A stretch of DNA of 64,000 nt from Adiantum capillus-veneris (Eukaryota; Streptophyta; Polypodiopsida; Polypodiales; Pteridaceae): assembly GCA_014529385.2 (NCBI GenBank), contig CM043965.1, positions 67,389,690 to 67,453,689 of the forward strand, given 5' to 3'. The first letter of the stretch is position 1, and the number at the start of each line of letters is the position of its first letter. The notes under the pieces were generated by a model. It did no database searches. It was given only the letters and a program-made list of their open reading frames with translations, and was not told the origin of the DNA. The position numbers were made by a program, and so were the translations under genes. Shown here piece after piece: positions 57,564 to 64,000 of this stretch.

Positions 57564-60422
57564 TCATACCTTTTGGAATGATGTTGTCACCCTTTGAAAC
57601 CAATTGTTCCAGTTGGTACTAGGTGAGGATTTTTGCCAGTAGTTTTCTATTACCTTAGGTGCCTTGTCGAGTTGCAAGGGTGGTAAGGTACTCTCCCAGG
57701 ATCGAACTTGAAGTGGTTCATCAGGTGATTCTTGAACACTAGGAGGTGTGGATTCCTTTGTAGCTTCACGGAGGTCCACTATTGTAGGTGGAGGATGTGG
57801 AGAAACTTTTACCTCTATGGATGCATTACATGAGGAGCTAGAAGCTTCATGGGACTCCCCCCTTCCTGAGCTAGGTGGAACAAATCGTTCTTTCTTCGGT
57901 ACCCAAACTAGCTCTAGAACGAGTGTGTAGCATTCTGTGATTTTTTTCTTTCCACGATCTTCAATTCGTTTTGGAGCTAACGGATTGAGCGCACATGGGT
58001 CACGTGACAGGTAAAAACATAATCTACGTTTTGGCACCCAAATTTGATCATTTCCTTGATAGTAGCCTTGGGCTTCCAATAGTCGTTTAGGAATCCACAA
58101 CCATGTTTTCTTATATTTTTTGGGACAAGTGGGACATTTCTTACAAGGCTTCTGTTTTTTAGCACTAGCTATGGTCGCTAAAGAAGCTTTAGGGACCCAC
58201 TTGTATGTTTTCTTCGTTATATTAGGATGAGTCTTGACAGAAGCTATATGCATTTCTTGCAGCATATTTAAGGGTAGGGGCATTTCGTCCCCCTCAGGTG
58301 TTACCCAGGTCGTCCCCCTGTTTCCCCAAGTGTCTATGGTTACTGGTAGGTGGACCCAATCTACATTGTCCTACTTAGTCATCCCAAGTAGTACGTCCAT
58401 ATAAGGAGGATCTTCCCCAACATCAGTGTCCACTTTAAACGTGTAATAATACTGCAATGGGGCCGAGTGAACTGTGGTGTCAGATCTATGATCAATTATA
58501 AACCTGTTTCCTAGGGGATGTGCTCGACCAGTTACAAGATCCACTCGAATGATAGAGTCTTGGAACTGCAGGTAGACATGGTTTTTAGACCAGTCATGCA
58601 CCATTTTTGCTTCCCTCATGAAAGGACGTCCTAAGATCATCTCAGATGCCATTGTGTGCTTGGAGAAATCCATAACAATGAAGGTAAATATTATTTTATG
58701 TCCAAAGACCTTGATCTTGAGGTCTTCTAGCATCCCAATAGGTTTAACAATAGACCCATTGGCCATCTTCACTACTATGGTTGTGGTCGCAAGGTGAGGT
58801 CTTCCCATAGTTTCCCAGCAATTTTTAGTCACAATGCTAACCCCAGCGCCACCATCAAGGATTCCCTTCATAGTTAATCACTTAGCAGTGATTGGTATGG
58901 TCGCATTGGATTCATCACCCTCAAAGTATTGTCCCAACTTGTTAACATGTATTTCTATAACAAGGTTCTCATCTAGGTTGGGTTGTGGATCTAAGTGTTC
59001 CTGCTCTTTTGGCATCTCCCCAGGTCCATCCAACTGTGCAAATTGTGGTAGCCCAAACTTTAGTTCTCCATTGAGGAAAGCTTGAAGAGCTGAGACTAGC
59101 TCAGGGTTTTTATATAGTTTGGACATGATGGTGGTTCTAACTTTTGAAGACATGAAATCCATCAATTTGGCAATGTTTAACGGCACCTTTTGGCCTTCAT
59201 TCCCTTGACGTGGGGAAGATGGGATCTCTATTTCTTCGATAGGATCAGGTAGTCCCTCTGTAAACATTATTTCCATCAAGAAGTGAGTACGTCCACTTTC
59301 CCATGACTTTAAGTCACTCTCTTCTTGGATGACACCTGGTATGGCTAAGGGTCTATGGACTTGGTGAGGTTGTTGTTGCGTAGGGAACACGGTGTCTGTA
59401 ATCTCGATCTGCCTAGGTGCTGGTTTTAAATCCCTTTGGGTATCTTCTACCAAACTCCTTAATTGCTTGACTCGCTCGATCTCCTCCGTAGGGTTTGGAT
59501 AAGTTCCTATCTTCTTCTTGGATCCCTGCCATTGTGGCTCATGAAGATCTTCCTTGTTGGTTTCTATCTTAGTGGTCGTTTTGGTCTCCATGGTTTCACC
59601 CGAATCAGAATCCTCTTCAGCGTCGTTCATACATACGGGGTCGTCACCAATCCCTATGTTGGTCTTTGAACTGTGGTCTTCCTTCACTGGTTTTTGCGAT
59701 CTCTTCCTTCGTGTTTTCTTCTTTTTCTGAGATTGGGAAATTGATGCCGTGTCTCTTTCCTCAAGAATATAATTTTGTTTTTGGAGCATCGATCGTGTGA
59801 GTACGTTTACAGGTACCACATGTGTACTTTGTGATGGCTCCTCGGTAGCTTCAGTCAAGTTTAATGGCGAGATCTTCGGTGCATTTGGATTATTTGGACA
59901 TTGGGCAATCAAACGATATATGGCACATCGATTACACATGAGTATCCGCATTGTAGACGTGCTGGCTTGATTGGTTTGCATTACTTGATTGGTTTGCATT
60001 AGTGTGGCGTTCTTTTGTAGCCTAATAGGACACTCGACTACACAATGTGGACCTCCACACTCATAGCATTGAAGAGGTGGTCTCTTAGCAGTGTAATTGA
60101 TATTTTTGCCTCTTGCCGCAAGAGATGCTACTTGATAGACAGGTTTGACCTGTCCCCAATAGTCCTCCATGTAGTATGGTGGACTTTCTTCAAGCGCATC
60201 CATCCCATAGGCAATATTAGGGTTTATATCTTCCTCACAGCCTTCCAAACATACAATGGATGACTCATAACCCACTTGATTCACATAAGTGATTCTCGGA
60301 TATTGTGATTGCGGTCCTAGCACTGGAGGTGGTAAGGGTGTTGTTTGAACAACATTTTGGGCCCTAGGGACCATGTGTTGTGCTGTTTGTTCAAGAGGTG
60401 GGGCCGGCATCAATGTAGGCAC
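57564..60422 (-). pseudogene. Element I gag C-terminus, protease and WxPK-repeat region
   Basis: One reverse-strand frame crosses the whole interval, with only two stops: TGA at 58880-58878 and TAG at 58373-58371. From 60422 it begins inside gag, with a knuckle CYECGGPHCVVEC (CX2CX3HX4C) and a Lys/Arg-rich segment (KKKKTRRKRSQKPVK). After the TGA comes a retropepsin with an intact-looking LDGGAGVSIV and MILGRPFM. After the TAG the frame continues through WVHLPVTIDTWG to a 240-residue region. It contains four WxPK motifs (YKWVPK, LWIPK, IWVPK, LVWVPK), one Cys pair (CKKCPTC) and a Ser/Pro-rich tail. RT, RNase H and integrase are absent. The family is gypsy-like by its protease. The WxPK region is not recognised. 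Confidence 0.7.
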
Positions 60423-62881
60423 TAGAGGTGTGTGTCCATGCTAAGGTTAGTCTATTGGCCATCGCGCGGTTAAATACTATGCAATCCTTAGCTTGATGAC
60501 CATACCTTCCATAGGCATTACAATTCCCATTGAATTTTACTCTAAAAGTAGGGCATTCACTGGTACTATGCGGTCCATAGCATACTGAGCACCATTGTTG
60601 CTCCGTTCTTGGATACATATGATTGTTTTGTGGAGCACGATTGTCTCTAAGACTCTCTTGAATAGCCTTGGTGAGATCTACTAAAGTCATCTCAGATATC
60701 TTTGGCTCCTTAGCAATAGGCTTTAGGGTCATTGGCTGATGCCCTAATGCTTGCGAGCTAATAGATTTTCTTTCTCCTTCAATCATTAAATTATCCTCCA
60801 ATTGGATCCCATTGGTGGTGACTGCTTCACAAGCGGTGATACCCCTAATGACTAGGCCATTGTAGATATCCTCATGTCGTAACCCCCTAATGAATCTATC
60901 AAGCAATTGGTTATTATTGAAGCGCTCATTTGGATTACAACGAGAATTCAAATGCTTCAAGCGACTAATAAAGTCTCTCACCGACTCTCCTTCCTCTCGT
61001 TGGGCTTTCTGGAGCTGAGAGGCTACACCCCAAAGCACTCCCTCTCGTATGTATTCTTTCAAGAACAGTCTCCTAAGAGTAGGGTAAACCGTTTTTTCTT
61101 CCACCCTTAGGGCTCTATACCAATCCCTTGCCTTTCCACTTAAGGTTAGGCTTACAAAATTACTCTTATGCAGGTCATTGTGTTCTCCTAGAGAATCGCA
61201 TATTTGTTCAAACACTTCGATATGCTTTCTCACATCCCCGTCTCCACTAAATTTTTGTGTGAGCTTGGCTATTTGTACTGCCTTACTTCTAAGCTCTCTA
61301 TCAGGTGTGTACTCATATTCTCATCAATAGATCGACCAATAGCTTGAGCAAATGTTGCCAAGTCACCTAAGTGAGCAGGCACCATGGGTGAAGGCGATCC
61401 AAAGACTACATGTGGAGTAGGTATTGGCATTGGGCTTGGCGCATAGGAAGCCCTTGGATTCCACGTTTGGTATAGTGTTGTGCCATGTGGCAGTCCAAAG
61501 TTCATATGTGTGGCCCTAGGCATAACAGACATCGCATGTGACTTTCTAATGCTAGCCGGTATAGTCCCATGGAAATAATAACTTGGCTGTTGTGGTTGTC
61601 GAGCATAGGTGAAACAATGGGAGGAGTAGGGACTACATGAGTACGAGGACCCATGGGTGTATACGATTGGTACACACTTGTAGGTACTGTTGCAGGCATT
61701 GAGCTACCATGTAGGGGTGCTTTACTAACAAATGAGGTCCATGGCATGTTTCTTGGCATGCCAATAATTGGGGTAGGCATGATAGCCGTGGCATCATCAA
61801 GGGAAAGATGAGCTAGACTTGGAAAGGTAAAGCTATCACTTGTGGGATCAGATTGCACCGAGACCCCTGGCGAAACAACATATGGGGGATCCATCGGACT
61901 TACCGAGGGAGTCTCCATTTGCGATAAGGTTGGTTGTTTAGCCTTATCCAAGAATCTCATGAGACTCGTTGAAGGTATGTTGATCCCCTTGTTCTGTCTC
62001 TCTAACTCAATGACCCTATGGATGACCTCACGAACTCTTTGTTGTTGATCCTCCACACTAGTAGCACCCATTTTGGATTGTAGGACATCTAACCAACCCA
62101 CGTGATAGGTGTGACCTGTGTATAGGTCGGTTAGAGTTTCCGTTTGTAGTTCGTACTCCCAGTTCTCATTTAGGAACGCTCCATCTAAGCTTGAGGTGCT
62201 AGGGGTGTCCTTTGAACTAGATGCAATGTGGCTCTCTATGGATTGACCCTTAGTGGTGGCTAATTCCGGAGCACTCGATTGCTCTCCTAGCAAAGATATT
62301 GACATAGGACCTTTCTCTTTTAACTCTCTTCGTTGCTCCGCCTTGCGTAAGCTCTTGATTTCCTTTTCCCTAGCCGCAGTGATATATCGCTCAACCTCTT
62401 GCACTTCGGCAAGGCTTTCACCATCGGGTAATATAACCTCAGAGAGAAATAGCTCTGAAGAGTCAAGGGGTGCATTGAATGAAGTATTCATGTGCACATT
62501 CTCTAAGGGCATAGGGTCTATGTTGGTCATGAATGGCGAATTTACTTCCCCATCCCCGTCATTTACATCATTAGCTCCATGTTCAGAGCGAGTGGCTCTA
62601 CTAAAGGTTTCCTTTAAGCGGCTAAGCATGCTTGGCCCGAACCGTGGACCCATGGCATGTATATCTTGGCTTGAGCTATCGGGATTAGGCATTGGGAAAC
62701 CCTCCATGACGTCGTAGTCAGAGGAAGAGTCACTAGCCGCTATGTTTGGGTCTTGGTTTGTACTACCTTGGGTCCCCGCTGAGGGCCCGGAACCTAAGGT
62801 AGGTGGATAACGAGAACTCGCATAAGTCAAAATTCTCTCTAGTTGCTCCATCTCTAGCACACGACTAGAGTGCAGATGCAT
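60391..62881 (-). pseudogene. Element I gag, N-terminal and capsid part
   Basis: An ATG at 62881 opens a 459-residue frame (to 61502). It has a low-complexity Ser/Pro/Met-rich sequence and one charged helical part (VERYITAAREKEIKSLRKAE). A frame change leads to 61532-61269, then another to 61233-60391. The last frame holds the retrotransposon gag core (GDGDVRKHIEVFEQICDSLG, LSGKARDWYRALRVEEKT, LRRLFLKEYIREG, ESVRDFISRLKHLN) and two zinc-knuckle-like motifs: CSVCYGPHSTSEC, and CNAYGRYGHQAKDC with the second Cys changed to Tyr. Reading then shifts into the 60422 frame. At least three indels disrupt it. The long N-terminal extension before the capsid core is unusual for a plant gypsy gag. Confidence 0.7.
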
Positions 62882-63456
62882 GTGCCTTTGGCACCCTATA
62901 AGCGTCGGTGAATAACCTCGAAGGTTAACCGCTTACTTTTTTAGGTGTCCATTTTCACTCAGTTTTTGATATTTTTTAATGTTTTTTAATGATCGGTTTT
63001 TTGATTAAAGTGTGTGATAGCCCGAAATAAGCGTATCACTCAGAGGGTCGTGATGTGCTTTACAGCACAACGTTCGGTCACCTGAAGCTCCGTTGGTCCT
63101 CAAAAAGGTCGATTTTTAGCTACGTGTGAGGCTAAAATATGTAATTTTAAAGGGCGACTGAGGCCTGAGCCTGAGCGTGAGCTTGGGCTTGGGTCTGATC
63201 CCGGTCCTACCTTTAAAAAAAAATTTATTTTTTTCTTTGGAATAAGGTCGTCGCGGCCTGCGCACGAGCATACACACACTCTACCTACCTACTTACAACT
63301 AATACACCTACTGTTACACACTAACACACTTCGTTAGCTCTCACAGATCTACTTCCTACTTACTGTACTTTACATTACACAAAACTAACAACCTTAATAC
63401 TAACACCTTATCATAGAGAAAACACAGTACCTTTCAAAACTTCATTAACAAAGAAA
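62882..63456 (-). other. 5' leader of element I
   Basis: Noncoding, between the gag ATG and the right LTR. It has GGTGCCAAAGGCAC (palindromic around 62880-62900) and a repeated CT(G/A)AGC(C/G)TGAGC(G/C)TGAGC phrase at 63160-63200. No canonical primer binding site is seen next to 63457, so the link between this LTR and the gag is not proven. Confidence 0.35.
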
Positions 63457-63900
63457 GTCGTGGAGGATTCCTCGCCGCGAAGAAGAAGGAGCCGCCTCTG
63501 TGCCACGCTCAAACACTTCACCGTCGCCGTGCTGTCGTCGCAATGCTCGATTGCACACACACTCTCTCTCTCTCTCTCTCACGGATACACACACACACAC
63601 ACACACACAAGGAGATGAAGAAGAAGAAGATGGAGATGGAGCAAGAGCACTCTTCAATTGCACAAATGAGAGAATGAGTGAATTTTAGGTTTAGTTGACT
63701 TTTATATGAGCTCGCCCCATTCACACTTGGGCGCCCATGCTTAGCCAACTAATCCCTTGAATTTTCCAGTTAGAGTGCGCCTCTCATCGGCGATCACTCT
63801 TACCCTTTTCCTATTGGACCGACAAGCCCGGTACCTGACTCTATCAAATAAATAATACGGCGTCCGTCTTAGGCGATAGGAATGTGTGTGAGGGTTAACA
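63457..63900 (-). repeat. LTR (right copy), partner of 55462-55924
   Basis: It matches the left copy from GTCGTGGAGGATTCC to GAGGGTTAACA and has a shorter CT/CA array (63558-63609). The final AACA of the reverse-strand LTR end is missing at 63457. On its right side it abuts a copia polyprotein C-terminus with no polypurine tract between them. Confidence 0.75.
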
Positions 63901-63904
63901 ATGA

Positions 63905-63997
63905 TCAATCCACAAAGGGAAGCAAGAGCAAATCTTTGTGGAAAGCTTCGAACTTCTCACGAGGCAATGCCTTTGTGAACAGCTTTGCAAGGTTGTC
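63905..63997 (-). CDS. C-terminus of a Ty1/copia polyprotein (partial)
   Basis: Reverse-strand translation from the window edge gives DNLAKLFTKALPREKFEAFH followed by KDLLLLPFVD and a TGA at 63907-63905. This is the typical end of the copia RNase H region (ADxLTKALPxxKFxxF). The codon just upstream at the window edge is TAG in this frame, which hints that this copy is mutated. The rest lies outside the window. Confidence 0.75.
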   Translation of the reverse strand, partial: DNLAKLFTKALPREKFEAFHKDLLLLPFVD

Positions 63998-64000
63998 CTA

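Overview
The window looks like repeat-rich intergenic DNA from a land plant nuclear genome. The evidence is a chromodomain-bearing Ty3/gypsy retrotransposon, initiator-Met-type primer binding sites, an L1-like LINE with an APE endonuclease, decayed LRR resistance-type gene fragments, plant-style CCCTAA motifs and very many long CT/GA microsatellites. The species cannot be named from sequence alone. I see no intact host gene, no tRNA or rRNA gene and no CRISPR array.

1-31 kb is a stack of nested LTR retrotransposons. I use local names. Family A has ~1.1-1.2 kb LTRs and occurs as a solo LTR (1752-2866), a complete 4.3 kb element A1 (6808-11136, TSD ATTAA) and a reverse-strand element A2 (17808 to ~30260). 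Family C/D has LTRs of about 0.9 kb and a ~1.8 kb internal region without pol; it occurs as D (reverse, ~6632-13912, split by A1) and C (forward, 14998-17807, its 3' LTR cut by A2). F (4695 to ~6635) is a short relative. A chromovirus, GY1 (20758-29222, TSD CTTTC), landed inside the gag of A2. The order of events is therefore C/D family first, then family A, then GY1.

31-55 kb holds microsatellites, a relic LRR receptor-like segment (~33.3-33.7 kb), a 5'-truncated LINE fragment (34.97-36.49 kb), a nearly full-length LINE with an open 1126-codon ORF2 (37.7-42.3 kb, reverse) sitting between GA arrays, relic LRR resistance-type sequence (~44.1-45.0 kb), long stretches without recognisable content, and a short Ty1/copia-type element (51.4-54.7 kb).

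55-64 kb holds a reverse-strand gag-protease element (57.6-62.9 kb) between two copies of a ~0.45 kb LTR, and the C-terminus of a copia polyprotein at the right edge.

The main pattern is that, besides the one gag-pol chromovirus, four unrelated LTR elements here keep gag and/or protease but have no reverse transcriptase, RNase H or integrase. Two of them (A2 and the 57-63 kb element) carry an unfamiliar extra reading frame directly after the protease. Mobilisation would need enzymes from elsewhere; GY1 and LINE ORF2 are the only RT sources visible here.
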